Shown: positions 1 to 5,263, numbered from the stretch's first letter. The stretch is 6,063 nt of DNA from Clostridiales bacterium (GCA_003497505.1 DNNV01000346.1:1-6063), one strand, 5' to 3'. The notes: generated from the letters alone by a model not told the origin. Numbers and translations: made by a program.

Positions 1-156
1 TCGAATCGTCCATTTTATTCTCTAAACTTCGTAGATATCTATTTTCAAAAACAAAGAGGATACCCTTCCTTTCCTATGCTTGCTCCCGGAAGTTTTTATA
101 TATTCAATCAATAAAAAATATTATAGGGGGTGTTGTGTTTTTTTGACGCTATTCTG

Positions 157-185
157 TTACAAAAACTTTAAGCTCTTACAAAAAC
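157..185. repeat. 10-bp direct repeat TTACAAAAAC, two copies
   Basis: TTACAAAAAC occurs at 157-166 and again at 176-185. The copies start 19 bp apart, close to two helical turns, and a TATAAT hexamer follows at 189-194. The spacing is compatible with a protein bound to one face of the DNA. In such AT-rich sequence a chance repeat is also possible. Confidence 0.4.
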
Positions 186-225
186 ATATATAATTCAACA
201 TACATACGCACAAGTTCCTTTTTTA

Positions 226-234
226 TGGTAAAAT
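226..234 (+). promoter_or_regulatory. Candidate extended -10 promoter for the 54-aa ORF
   Basis: TGGTAAAAT fits the extended -10 pattern TGnTAnAAT. No recognisable -35 box is found 16-18 bp upstream, which is tolerated for extended -10 promoters. Transcription would begin near 241 and give a leader of about 90 nt before the ORF at 332. Confidence 0.4.
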
Positions 235-331
235 GTAACAAGGGTATCATTGGTTGATAAAAATACAAAAAGTGTAGTTTTCGAGTTTAAGCGATACAGC
301 ATCATAATTTTATTGAAAGGGATTTTTAACT

Positions 332-496
332 ATGAATAATAAAATTTTTTTTGAATGGCTAATTAATATTCTTGTTATGATAATTGCTTGGACTTTATAT
401 TCATTAGTTAAGGGGAAGATCGCTGATATAAATATATTAATAATTTTAATGATTACATTCAGCATTCTTTATTTTTTCAGGAAGGGTGTAAAGTAA
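332..496 (+). CDS. Small two-helix membrane protein, unknown function
   Basis: This 54-residue ORF begins at an ATG preceded by GAAAGGGA at 315-322, a good ribosome binding site at 9-nt spacing. The protein has two hydrophobic stretches, about residues 11-27 (INILVMIIAWTLYSLVK) and 34-50 (NILIILMITFSILYFFR). A short charged segment (KGKIAD) separates them, and a basic tail (RKGVK) follows. This predicts a helical hairpin in the cytoplasmic membrane. I do not recognise a family. A candidate extended -10 promoter lies about 100 nt upstream, and the LCP gene downstream has its own promoter, so it is probably monocistronic. It could be a minor membrane peptide, a toxin-like peptide, or a spurious AT-rich ORF. 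The ribosome binding site and the clean two-helix pattern favour a real gene. Confidence 0.55.
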   Translation: MNNKIFFEWLINILVMIIAWTLYSLVKGKIADINILIILMITFSILYFFRKGVK

Positions 497-539
497 TCAT
501 TGCGAGCAATAAGGTGTCTTTCTAATATTAATTATGTAC

Positions 540-586
540 TAATTAAGGTAATGGTGGATTTTAAATCCCGGCAGGCGCGTTAATTA
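540..586. other. Nested inverted repeats between the small ORF and the LCP gene
   Basis: TAATTAA at 540-546 and TTAATTA at 580-586 are perfect reverse complements. The enclosed 33 nt contain a second short hairpin (GGATT-TTA-AATCC) and a GC-rich patch, GGCAGGCGCG, that is unusual for the surroundings. The outer arm is followed by ATTTTT, so it may act as a weak terminator for the small ORF. It could also be a protein-binding site or chance. Confidence 0.3.
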
Positions 587-605
587 ATTTTTAAGATTTA
601 ATTTA

Positions 606-633
606 TTTACAAAAAATTATTTTATGGTATTAT
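606..633 (+). promoter_or_regulatory. Sigma-A type extended -10 promoter for the LCP gene
   Basis: A -35 TTTACA at 606-611 is separated by 16 bp from -10 TATTAT at 628-633. The extension TGG at 625-627 completes TGnTATTAT. The start of transcription would fall near 640, leaving a short leader of about 30 nt that contains the GGAGGG ribosome binding site. Confidence 0.65.
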
Positions 634-671
634 ATATTAGGCAGAATATTTAATTTATGGAGGGACATAAG

Positions 672-1568
672 TTGAAGCATTTTTTTAAGGTGTTTTTTAC
701 ATCACTCATATGCTTTTCTGTTATAGTCGGTGTGGGACTTTTCTTCCTTACCGGATTTAACGGTGGGCAAAGTGTTGATGCGTCAGATATACTTAATGTA
801 ATAAGCGGAAACAAAGCCGAAAGGGTAAATGTAATCTTATTAGGTATGGAGAATGAACATTCGGATACCATAATGGTTGCAAGCTATGATACTAAGACTA
901 AGAGAGCCGACATTATTTCAATTCCCAGAGATACATATATTGATAGGGATGGATTTGTAAATAATGCTAACAATAAAATAAATACCGTATATACCGTGAA
1001 GGGTATTGAGGGATTGAAGGAAACTATTCTCAGTATTACCGGAATTAAAATAGATAAATATGTTACAATTGATTATGACGGATTGAGAGCTGCTGTGGAT
1101 GCAGTGGGAGGCGTTGAAGTAGATGTTCCTTTCCACATGAGATATACCGACCCTTATTCTGATCCTCCGCTTGATATAAATATACCTGAAGGTAAACAAA
1201 TAATTGACGGCGACAATGCTATGGAATTTTTAAGGTTCAGAAAGACAAATTACAAAGGATATTCAGGATATGCTGAGGGAGATTTGGGTAGAATCGAAGC
1301 GCAGCAAGGGTTTGTAAAAGCTGCAATCAAAAAGGCACTGAGCTTCAGGCTTCCAAAGGTAGTCAGCGAGGTGTATCCATATGTTGAAACGGATTTTTCG
1401 CTTGCTGAAGCATCATCTCTGGCTGTAAGCAGTGTTGGGCTTTCTGCGGATAATGTGAATTTTCACACGTTGCCGGGAACCACGAAGACACTGAACGGGC
1501 TTTCATTTTATATAATGAATGCGGCTGAGACAAAGGATCTTGTGTATGAAATACTTGATATAAAATAA
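672..1568 (+). CDS. LytR-CpsA-Psr (LCP) family cell-wall polymer ligase
   Basis: LCP enzymes act outside the membrane and transfer lipid-linked anionic polymers (teichoic acids, capsule or other glycopolymers) to peptidoglycan. I start it at TTG 672, because GGAGGG at 659-664 sits 7 nt upstream. The in-frame ATG at 657 would overlap that site and has no site of its own. This gives 298 residues: a short basic N-terminus, one membrane anchor at about residues 6-26, then an extracytoplasmic LCP domain. Family signatures are NVILLGME with SDTIM (Asp65), SIPRDTYI (Arg86, Asp87), NKIN (Lys102), FLRFRK (Arg188, Arg190) and DLGRIEAQQGFV (Asp204, Arg207, Gln211). These include the arginines and aspartates that bind pyrophosphate and metal in known structures. 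The length is typical of LCP proteins without a C-terminal extension. It has its own promoter and a terminator right at the stop, so it is monocistronic. Substrate cannot be told from sequence. Confidence 0.93.
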   Translation: MKHFFKVFFTSLICFSVIVGVGLFFLTGFNGGQSVDASDILNVISGNKAERVNVILLGMENEHSDTIMVASYDTKTKRADIISIPRDTYIDRDGFVNNANNKINTVYTVKGIEGLKETILSITGIKIDKYVTIDYDGLRAAVDAVGGVEVDVPFHMRYTDPYSDPPLDINIPEGKQIIDGDNAMEFLRFRKTNYKGYSGYAEGDLGRIEAQQGFVKAAIKKALSFRLPKVVSEVYPYVETDFSLAEASSLAVSSVGLSADNVNFHTLPGTTKTLNGLSFYIMNAAETKDLVYEILDIK

Positions 1569-1592
1569 AAAACGCCAAAAGGGGCGTTTTTT
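1567..1592. terminator. Bidirectional rho-independent terminator
   Basis: A 10-bp stem pairs AAAAAACGCC (1567-1576) with GGCGTTTTTT (1583-1592) around a 6-nt loop. It gives a T-run on either strand. It overlaps the LCP stop codon on the plus strand and lies 6 nt past the SASP stop on the minus strand, so it serves both convergent genes. Confidence 0.92.
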
Positions 1593-1598
1593 ATTTTG

Positions 1599-1820
1599 CT
1601 AATAAATATCACTGTCTGTAGGAGAGTCAGGATGCTTGTTTATAAGCATTTTTTCACCCATACGTACCATTTCCCTGACGCTTAAGCCGTTAACAAGTGC
1701 AGGATACATTTCTGATGTCATGCCGCTTATTGTAGGAAGTCCCAAATCCTGGGCTATTTCCATTTTAAGGCTGTTAATTGCCTGCTGAGCTTCAGGAACT
1801 ACCAATTTGTTTTTGCTCAT
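1599..1820 (-). CDS. Alpha/beta-type small acid-soluble spore protein (divergent)
   Basis: SASPs of this type coat and protect spore DNA and are degraded at germination by the GPR protease. The 73-residue product has the conserved N-terminal block, KLVVPEAQQAINSLKMEIA at residues 5-23, followed by AQDLGL. This includes the EIA region where GPR cuts in the family. The usual second block (NGSVGGxMxKR) is altered here to NGLSVREMVRMGEKML at residues 44-59, lacking the diglycine. The C-terminus is acidic and polar (HPDSPTDSDIY). The ATG at 1820 is preceded on the minus strand by AAAGGAG at 7-nt spacing. It converges on the LCP gene and shares its terminator. It lies downstream of, and on the same strand as, a cysteine-rich gene that has a separate terminator. 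Expression in the forespore is expected for the family; a sigma-G-like -10 is only weakly visible. The family call is firm, while DNA affinity of this divergent form is uncertain. Confidence 0.9.
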   Translation of the reverse strand: MSKNKLVVPEAQQAINSLKMEIAQDLGLPTISGMTSEMYPALVNGLSVREMVRMGEKMLINKHPDSPTDSDIY

Positions 1821-1860
1821 AATACAGCTCCTTTCATTTGCGAAGCTATATATTTATTAT

Positions 1861-1867
1861 TATCATG
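1861..1867 (-). promoter_or_regulatory. Possible sigma-G -10 element for the SASP gene
   Basis: On the minus strand the sequence reads CATGATA, matching the sigma-G/sigma-F style -10 pattern CATnnTA. It lies about 40 nt upstream of the SASP start. I see no clear GnATR -35 at the expected distance, so this rests on position and a short motif. Confidence 0.25.
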
Positions 1868-1920
1868 AATGAAAAAATTAAACTGATAAAAATTTTCATA
1901 AAATTAAAATAAATTCAAAA

Positions 1921-1955
1921 TAAAACAATATGAGCAGGAAGACTGCTCATATTGT
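1921..1955 (-). terminator. Rho-independent terminator of the Cys-rich gene
   Basis: A 13-bp perfect stem is formed by 1925-1937 and 1943-1955 (core CAATATGAGCAG with CTGCTCATATTG) around a 5-nt loop. Read on the minus strand it is followed by TTTTATTTTG. This places a terminator about 70 nt past the stop codon of the gene at 2025-2342. Confidence 0.82.
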
Positions 1956-1962
1956 CATCACG

Positions 1963-2025
1963 TCTGCTTTAGAGCAGATTTGAGTTGTTTGACTGCCACC
2001 AAATCATAGGTTTGGAGCATCTGCT
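1963..2025. repeat. Further hairpins in the 3' untranslated region of the Cys-rich gene
   Basis: TCTGCT-TTAG-AGCAGA (1963-1978) forms a 6-bp hairpin, and CCAAA-7 nt-TTTGG (1999-2015) forms a 5-bp hairpin. A second copy of TCTGCTT lies at 2020-2026 over the stop codon, so AGCAGA (1973-1978) could pair with either copy. Function is unknown. Confidence 0.4.
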
Positions 2026-2342
2026 TATCTCGGAACAGTTATTGGGGTTATAAGGTCGGAGCAGCCCCAATGACAGCGTCTTTTGCAATTCTTATGGCAG
2101 TTGTCTCTGTCTCTGTCTCGGTCTCTGTCCCTGTCATTGTCGCCAGCTCCGCCTACTTCATCAAACCTGCATCGGCGGCATCCCCAACGGCAATTGCCGC
2201 CAGCTCCGCCGACATTTTCTCCTATACAGCGCCCGGTTCCGCTTATACATCCGGGTCCTCTCAATGCTATCTCTGTTATTCCAGATATACCCATAACCTG
2301 GCCGTTTCTATTTATACATCTACTTGAATTGTTGCAGCTCAT
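2025..2342 (-). CDS. Cysteine-rich, Gly/Asp-Arg repeat protein, unknown function (possible spore-surface protein)
   Basis: This 105-residue protein has 11 cysteines (3, 9, 32, 39, 51, 55, 58, 82, 86, 90, 94), a VGGAG module repeated at 44-48 and 63-67, and an Asp-Arg run at 70-80. It also has two CxWGC motifs (CRWGC 51-55, CHWGC 90-94) and a C-terminal cluster with cysteines every four residues. No signal peptide or membrane helix is seen. Reality is supported by codon choice matching the neighbours (ATA, AGA, GGA), a modest AAGGTG ribosome binding site 5 nt before the ATG, and a strong terminator downstream on the same strand. Plus-strand frames over this region are low-complexity shadows. 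I do not recognise a family. The composition resembles cross-linked or metal-binding structural proteins, and the position behind a SASP gene suggests a spore-coat or exosporium role. That role is inference. A metal-binding peptide is an alternative. Confidence 0.65.
   Translation of the reverse strand: MSCNNSSRCINRNGQVMGISGITEIALRGPGCISGTGRCIGENVGGAGGNCRWGCRRCRFDEVGGAGDNDRDRDRDRDRDNCHKNCKRRCHWGCSDLITPITVPR
2100..2141. repeat. Hexanucleotide tandem repeat encoding (Asp-Arg)n
   Basis: Seven imperfect hexamers of plus-strand form TCTGTC (variants TTGTC-type ends, TCGGTC, CCTGTC) run in the frame of the Cys-rich gene and encode the DNDRDRDRDRDRDN stretch, residues 68-81. Hexamer units change length without a frameshift, so the Asp-Arg tract could vary between strains. 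Confidence 0.8.
2136..2210. repeat. 57-bp-period internal duplication in the Cys-rich gene
   Basis: The 13-mer CGCCAGCTCCGCC is identical at 2141-2153 and 2198-2210. Flanking matches extend it to ATTG[T/C]CGCCAGCTCCGCC. The offset of 57 bp equals 19 codons and matches the protein repeat VGGAGGN/VGGAGDN at residues 44-50 and 63-69. This indicates an old in-frame tandem duplication. Confidence 0.7.
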
Positions 2343-2422
2343 TATAACACCTTATTCTTTACAATATTTGAGTCAAGCTCATTAATATCATATTCGACAT
2401 TATTCAAAGTGTTACGACAGAC

Positions 2423-2451
2423 TTGAGTTTTTCGCAAAATATTATTATAAA
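2423..2451 (+). promoter_or_regulatory. Sigma-A promoter for the first GNAT gene
   Basis: TTGAGT at 2423-2428 and TATAAA at 2446-2451 are spaced by exactly 17 bp. Transcription would start near 2458 and leave a leader of about 80 nt before the ATG at 2537. It lies in the divergent spacer between this gene and the Cys-rich gene. Confidence 0.6.
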
Positions 2452-2536
2452 TTAATTATTTAACAATTAAGTGGTAATGTTATCGGTGATATTATATAAT
2501 TATAAAAAGTGTGATTTATTATTATGGGAGGAAGTC

Positions 2537-2980
2537 ATGATCTATTACAGGGACATACCATTAAGCCAGATATCGGACATAAAAAGTCTATGGGAAAGAA
2601 ATAGGAAATATCATGAACATTTATCGGAAAGCTTTGGACATCTTTATACAGGGCTTGTTTTTGAAGATCGCATGAAGCCATTTAGAATGTTTGGTGAAGA
2701 ATTCATCAAAATTACACTTGCCGAAAATGGAGAAGGTGAAATGCTGGGATATTGCATATCTACAATTGAAGGCGGCGAAGGTGAAACTCAATCTCTTCAT
2801 GTGGCTGAAGAGGCACGAGACCAAGGAATAGGGAAAAAACTTATGAATAGCCATATTGAATGGCTGAAAAATAATGGCTGTACAAATATTTTGGTTACAG
2901 TTTCATTTGAAAATATAAATACTGTTAATTTCTATAAATCTCTCGGATTTAAAGAAAATACTATGGAGATGAGGCTTTAG
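2537..2980 (+). CDS. GNAT-family N-acetyltransferase
   Basis: A GNAT enzyme of 147 residues that would transfer acetyl from acetyl-CoA to an amine; the substrate is unknown. The acetyl-CoA pyrophosphate loop (motif A) is ARDQGIGKKL at residues 93-102, with Arg94, Gly97 and Gly99 in the RxxGxG pattern. The preceding strand is SLHVAE (86-91). Motif B, VSFENINTVNFYKSLGF at 122-138, carries the conserved asparagine and tyrosine region. I start at ATG 2537 because GGAGG (2527-2531) lies 5 nt upstream. The frame is open to 2471, but that extension has no ribosome binding site and adds a non-family tail. Its own promoter and a terminator over the stop codon make it a single-gene unit. The neighbouring second GNAT gene is a different subfamily, not a duplicate. 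The insert near residues 76-84 is glycine- and glutamate-rich. Confidence 0.88.
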   Translation: MIYYRDIPLSQISDIKSLWERNRKYHEHLSESFGHLYTGLVFEDRMKPFRMFGEEFIKITLAENGEGEMLGYCISTIEGGEGETQSLHVAEEARDQGIGKKLMNSHIEWLKNNGCTNILVTVSFENINTVNFYKSLGFKENTMEMRL

Positions 2981-2996
2981 GAAGTCTCCTTTTTAT
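2971..2996 (+). terminator. Rho-independent terminator overlapping the GNAT stop codon
   Basis: GAGGCTT (2971-2977) pairs with AAGTCTC (2982-2988), seven pairs with one G-U. The 4-nt loop holds the TAG stop. CTTTTTAT follows. The last codons of the gene therefore double as the terminator stem. Confidence 0.7.
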
Positions 2997-3006
2997 ATGA
3001 AAAACT

Positions 3007-3034
3007 TTTATAATCAATAGGTCTGTGATATAAT
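3007..3034 (+). promoter_or_regulatory. Extended -10 promoter for the second GNAT gene
   Basis: TGATATAAT at 3026-3034 is a perfect extended -10 (TGnTATAAT). A partial -35, TTTATA, lies 16 bp upstream of the -10 hexamer at 3007-3012. Transcription near 3041 leaves a leader of only about 24 nt containing the ribosome binding site. Confidence 0.7.
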
Positions 3035-3064
3035 ATATTATTCCCGTTTAATAGGAGGATGAAA

Positions 3065-3562
3065 ATGATTAAAACAAACAGGCTTTATTTAAAGGAAGCA
3101 CTGGAAACAGATATAGCTTCAATCATGGAAATGGAGAGGCATAAGGACAACACAGATTTTGTGTGGAAGGGAAGTTATGAGCAGCATAAGTCTGAGATAG
3201 AGGCAGATAATATTTTACTTTTTGTTATTAGACAGAATGAAGATAATGAAACAGTGGGTTTTGCATTGACAGAGATAAATAACAAGTCAGAGATATTTGA
3301 GCTCAGGAGAATAGTGATTTCCAAAAAAGGTATGGGATATGGCAGAGAGGTAATGGAAGCATTGTTTAAATTCGCCTTTGAGGAATTAAGAATGAACCGC
3401 TTCTGGCTTGATGTGTATCCTGATAACTCCATCGGAATCAAGCTTTATGAAAGCGTGGGAATGAAACGTGAGGGAGTGCTCAGGCAAAATTATAAGTCTG
3501 AAAGAGGATATCTGGATCAAATTATTTACTCCATGCTTAAATCAGAATATTTCAAGAATTAA
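3065..3562 (+). CDS. GNAT-family acetyltransferase, RimJ/RimL-like
   Basis: A 165-residue enzyme of the Acetyltransf_3 / RimJ-RimL-like branch. This group includes protein N-terminal and antibiotic- or amine-modifying acetyltransferases; the target here is unknown. The N-terminus TNRLYLKEALETDIASI (4-20) is typical of the branch. The acetyl-CoA loop is KKGMGYGREVM (87-97) after the strand ELRRIVIS (79-86). The C-terminal block, LDVYPDNSIGIKLYESVGMKREG (115-137), holds the conserved Asn121 and Tyr128 of the family. I prefer ATG 3065 over ATG 3059, since AGGAGG (3053-3058) abuts the first and is 6 nt from the second. It has its own promoter. No terminator is obvious before the selU promoter, so readthrough into selU is possible. 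Regulation cannot be read further. Confidence 0.9.
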   Translation: MIKTNRLYLKEALETDIASIMEMERHKDNTDFVWKGSYEQHKSEIEADNILLFVIRQNEDNETVGFALTEINNKSEIFELRRIVISKKGMGYGREVMEALFKFAFEELRMNRFWLDVYPDNSIGIKLYESVGMKREGVLRQNYKSERGYLDQIIYSMLKSEYFKN

Positions 3563-3574
3563 TTTATATTATAT

Positions 3575-3603
3575 TTGTTGCCATAATAAATATATGCTAT
3601 AAT
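3575..3603 (+). promoter_or_regulatory. Extended -10 promoter for the selU-NUDIX operon
   Basis: TTGTTG at 3575-3580, a 17-bp spacer and TATAAT at 3598-3603 form a sigma-A promoter. TGC at 3595-3597 completes the extended -10. Transcription would start near 3610, about 49 nt before the selU start. Confidence 0.72.
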
Positions 3604-3650
3604 AATAACTCTAAAATAAATGTAGGGACAAATCTCAATAAGCAGGTAAC

Positions 3651-3656
3651 ATGTAA
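3651..3656 (+). other. Minimal start-stop ORF (ATG-TAA) just before selU
   Basis: ATGTAA lies 2 nt before the selU start at 3659, and AGGT at 3644-3647 sits just upstream. The selU ATG itself has only this distant, weak ribosome binding site (11-nt spacing). A ribosome pausing at the start-stop could restart at selU. It may also be chance. Confidence 0.3.
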
Positions 3657-3658
3657 AA

Positions 3659-4723
3659 ATGCAGGAAAAAAACAATTATCACAATACGATAAACTACAGT
3701 GAAGCAAGGAATAAATTTTTAATGATAGATGTCAGAAGTCCTTCTGAGTACGAGGATGATACAATAACAGGCGCTGTGAACATACCGCTTCTCAATGATG
3801 AGGAGAGGAAAGAAGTCGGTACTACATACATGCATGTGGGAAAAAATGAAGCCAAAAGGCTAGGAGTAAAGCTTATATCCCCAAAGCTTCCTGATATTAT
3901 GGATCAGGTGTTGGAATTAAAATCAGGACATGATCCGCTGGCAGCATTTTGTGCAAGAGGAGGCTACAGAAGCAGCTTTTTCGTTTCAGCCTTCAGCTCG
4001 GTGGGCATACCAATCTGTCAGATAGAGGGAGGATACAAGAGCTATCGAAGAGAGGTCATGGATGCCTTGCCACAGCTCAATGACAGAGTCACATACATAG
4101 TAATCAGCGGCAATACCGGAGTGGGCAAGACGGAGATACTTCACAGCCTGAAAAGTTACGGATACTCGGTTCTGGATCTGGAAGGAGCAGCAAACCATAG
4201 AGGTTCACTGTTGGGAAGCATCGGACTGGGAAAATGCAATTCTCAGAAAAAATTTGAAACAAAAATATACGATCAACTCGTTGATGCCGAAGACAAATAT
4301 GTATTTGTGGAGGCTGAAAGCCAGAAAATCGGAAGCGTTTCAATACCGAAATTCATATCGGATAAAATGAAGCAGGGTATACAAATTTATATTGATGCTG
4401 ATATGCAGTCAAGAGTCAACAATCTTAAAAAGGACTACATCCTTAATGACAGTTGGAAATCCGAATCAATAAAGTCAATGGATATGCTTGGCAAATATAT
4501 TTCAAAGGATAAAATCGATGTGATGAAAAAAGAAATTTCTGAAGGGAATTTTGATTTTGTTGCTGCCGCACTTATGGAGGACTATTATGACCCTATGTAC
4601 GGCTTCAAATCCGGTAAATTGGATTATTCGACCAAGTTCACAAGCGGTACCGATCCTGAAAAAGTTTCCGGGGAAATAATCAGCTGGTATCAGGAAGAAA
4701 TTAAAAAGGCCGAGACAAAGTAA
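3659..4723 (+). CDS. selU: tRNA 2-selenouridine synthase (SelU/MnmH, YbbB)
   Basis: The enzyme replaces sulfur with selenium in the wobble 2-thiouridine of tRNAs for Lys, Glu and Gln, using selenophosphate; the family works through a geranylated intermediate. The 354 residues (close to the 364 of the Escherichia coli protein) comprise a rhodanese domain and a P-loop domain. The rhodanese part has MIDVRSPSEYE (22-32) and the active loop CARGGYRS (98-105) with catalytic Cys98. The second part has a Walker A motif GNTGVGKT (151-158), DLEGAANHRGS (173-183), VEAESQKIG (218-226) and the family hallmark MEDYYDPMY (306-314). All landmark residues are intact. The ATG at 3659 is the only start before the conserved domain and has a weak upstream site. 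The NUDIX gene overlaps its stop by one base. Its presence implies that SelD and selenium metabolism exist elsewhere in the genome; no selD is in the window. Confidence 0.95.
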   Translation: MQEKNNYHNTINYSEARNKFLMIDVRSPSEYEDDTITGAVNIPLLNDEERKEVGTTYMHVGKNEAKRLGVKLISPKLPDIMDQVLELKSGHDPLAAFCARGGYRSSFFVSAFSSVGIPICQIEGGYKSYRREVMDALPQLNDRVTYIVISGNTGVGKTEILHSLKSYGYSVLDLEGAANHRGSLLGSIGLGKCNSQKKFETKIYDQLVDAEDKYVFVEAESQKIGSVSIPKFISDKMKQGIQIYIDADMQSRVNNLKKDYILNDSWKSESIKSMDMLGKYISKDKIDVMKKEISEGNFDFVAAALMEDYYDPMYGFKSGKLDYSTKFTSGTDPEKVSGEIISWYQEEIKKAETK

Positions 4724-5154
4724 TGAAGGTAAACTTTTACGATGAGGTAGATGACGTAGAGCTGAAATTTGCTGTAATTATGACTAGATATAAAAATAAA
4801 TGGGTGTTTTGTAAGCACAGGGAAAGAGAGACCTATGAAATGCCCGGAGGGCACAGAGAAGCAGGTGAAACTATAAACGAGGCTGCCGTACGGGAGCTTC
4901 AGGAGGAGACAGGCGCAATTGACTTTAAAATCAGACCTGTTTCGGTCTATTCCGCAACAGGAAAAACACGGCTGAATCAAAGCGGTGCGGAATCATTCGG
5001 CATGCTTTTCTTTGCAGAAGTTCAATCTTTTAAGGACACTTTGGAAAATGAAATCGAAAAAATAGAATTCTTCGATAAAATACCAGAAAAACTAACCTAC
5101 CCCGAAATCCAGCCATACCTGTATGACAAGGTAATGGAGTCGATAAATTTTTGA
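4723..5154 (+). CDS. NUDIX hydrolase
   Basis: NUDIX enzymes hydrolyse nucleoside diphosphates linked to another group. A complete Nudix box, Gx5Ex7REUxEExGU, runs from Gly43 to Ala65, with the metal ligands Glu58, Glu61 and Glu62 all present. The 143-residue size and the context KWVFCKHRERETYEMPGG (26-43) recall the YtkD-type 8-oxo-dGTP hydrolases of Bacillus, but substrate cannot be assigned. The start ATG shares its A with the last base of the selU stop (TAATG). No strong ribosome binding site precedes it (AAAGG at 4705-4709 is 13 nt away), so translation is probably coupled to selU. Why a NUDIX enzyme would be paired with SelU is not evident. It might clean damaged or activated nucleotides, or the pairing may be incidental. 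No terminator is seen immediately downstream. Confidence 0.92.
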   Translation: MKVNFYDEVDDVELKFAVIMTRYKNKWVFCKHRERETYEMPGGHREAGETINEAAVRELQEETGAIDFKIRPVSVYSATGKTRLNQSGAESFGMLFFAEVQSFKDTLENEIEKIEFFDKIPEKLTYPEIQPYLYDKVMESINF

Positions 5155-5173
5155 TATAAGGCTAAATAGATAC

Positions 5174-5202
5174 TTGTATTAATAAATTAAATACTGTAAA
5201 AT
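5174..5202 (+). promoter_or_regulatory. Sigma-A promoter of the holin-like toxin gene
   Basis: TTGTAT at 5174-5179 and TAAAAT at 5197-5202 are separated by 17 bp. Transcription would begin near 5209 and give a 5' leader of about 75 nt before the peptide start at 5284. Confidence 0.6.
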
Positions 5203-5263
5203 ATTGTAAGAATAGGTAGAGCAGGGTATGGCTGATACATCCCAATGAAAGGAGGAAACTCTT

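Larger units (their letters stand above)
1..331. other. Left-edge noncoding region
   Basis: No open reading frame with a credible ribosome binding site is visible on either strand. At 67-71 CTTCC can pair with GGAAG at 90-94, which is followed by five T residues. This could be a weak plus-strand terminator of a gene lying left of the window, but the stem is only 5 bp with an 18-nt loop. The right half carries a direct repeat (157-185) and a candidate extended -10 promoter (226-234) for the small ORF at 332. Nothing else stands out. Confidence 0.5.

Noticed and set aside
547..580. Possible tRNA-like or T-box-like fragment around GGTGGATTTTAAATCCC
   Set aside because: No cloverleaf, acceptor stem or T-box antiterminator can be assembled. 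Only a short hairpin is present.
657..671. ATG 657 as the LCP start
   Set aside because: It overlaps the GGAGGG ribosome binding site and has none of its own. TTG 672 is correctly spaced at 7 nt.
1926..1978. CRISPR-like repeats (GAGCAG / CTGCTC units)
   Set aside because: The units are short hairpin arms with no regular repeat-spacer periodicity. They act as a terminator and a neighbouring stem.
2070..2385. Two plus-strand ORFs of 85 and 100 residues over the Cys-rich gene
   Set aside because: Both are low-complexity readings (Ser-Val or Ser-Leu runs) of the hexamer repeat. The minus strand has the natural codon use, a coherent Cys/Gly pattern and a matching terminator.
2471..2536. N-terminal extension of the first GNAT protein to ATG 2471
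   Set aside because: It has no ribosome binding site, and GGAGG is placed precisely for ATG 2537. The extra 22 residues do not look like part of the family fold.
2537..3562. The two adjacent GNAT genes as a toxin-antitoxin pair or duplication
   Set aside because: No ribbon-helix-helix antitoxin is present. The two proteins belong to different GNAT branches, and each has its own promoter, so neither idea is supported.
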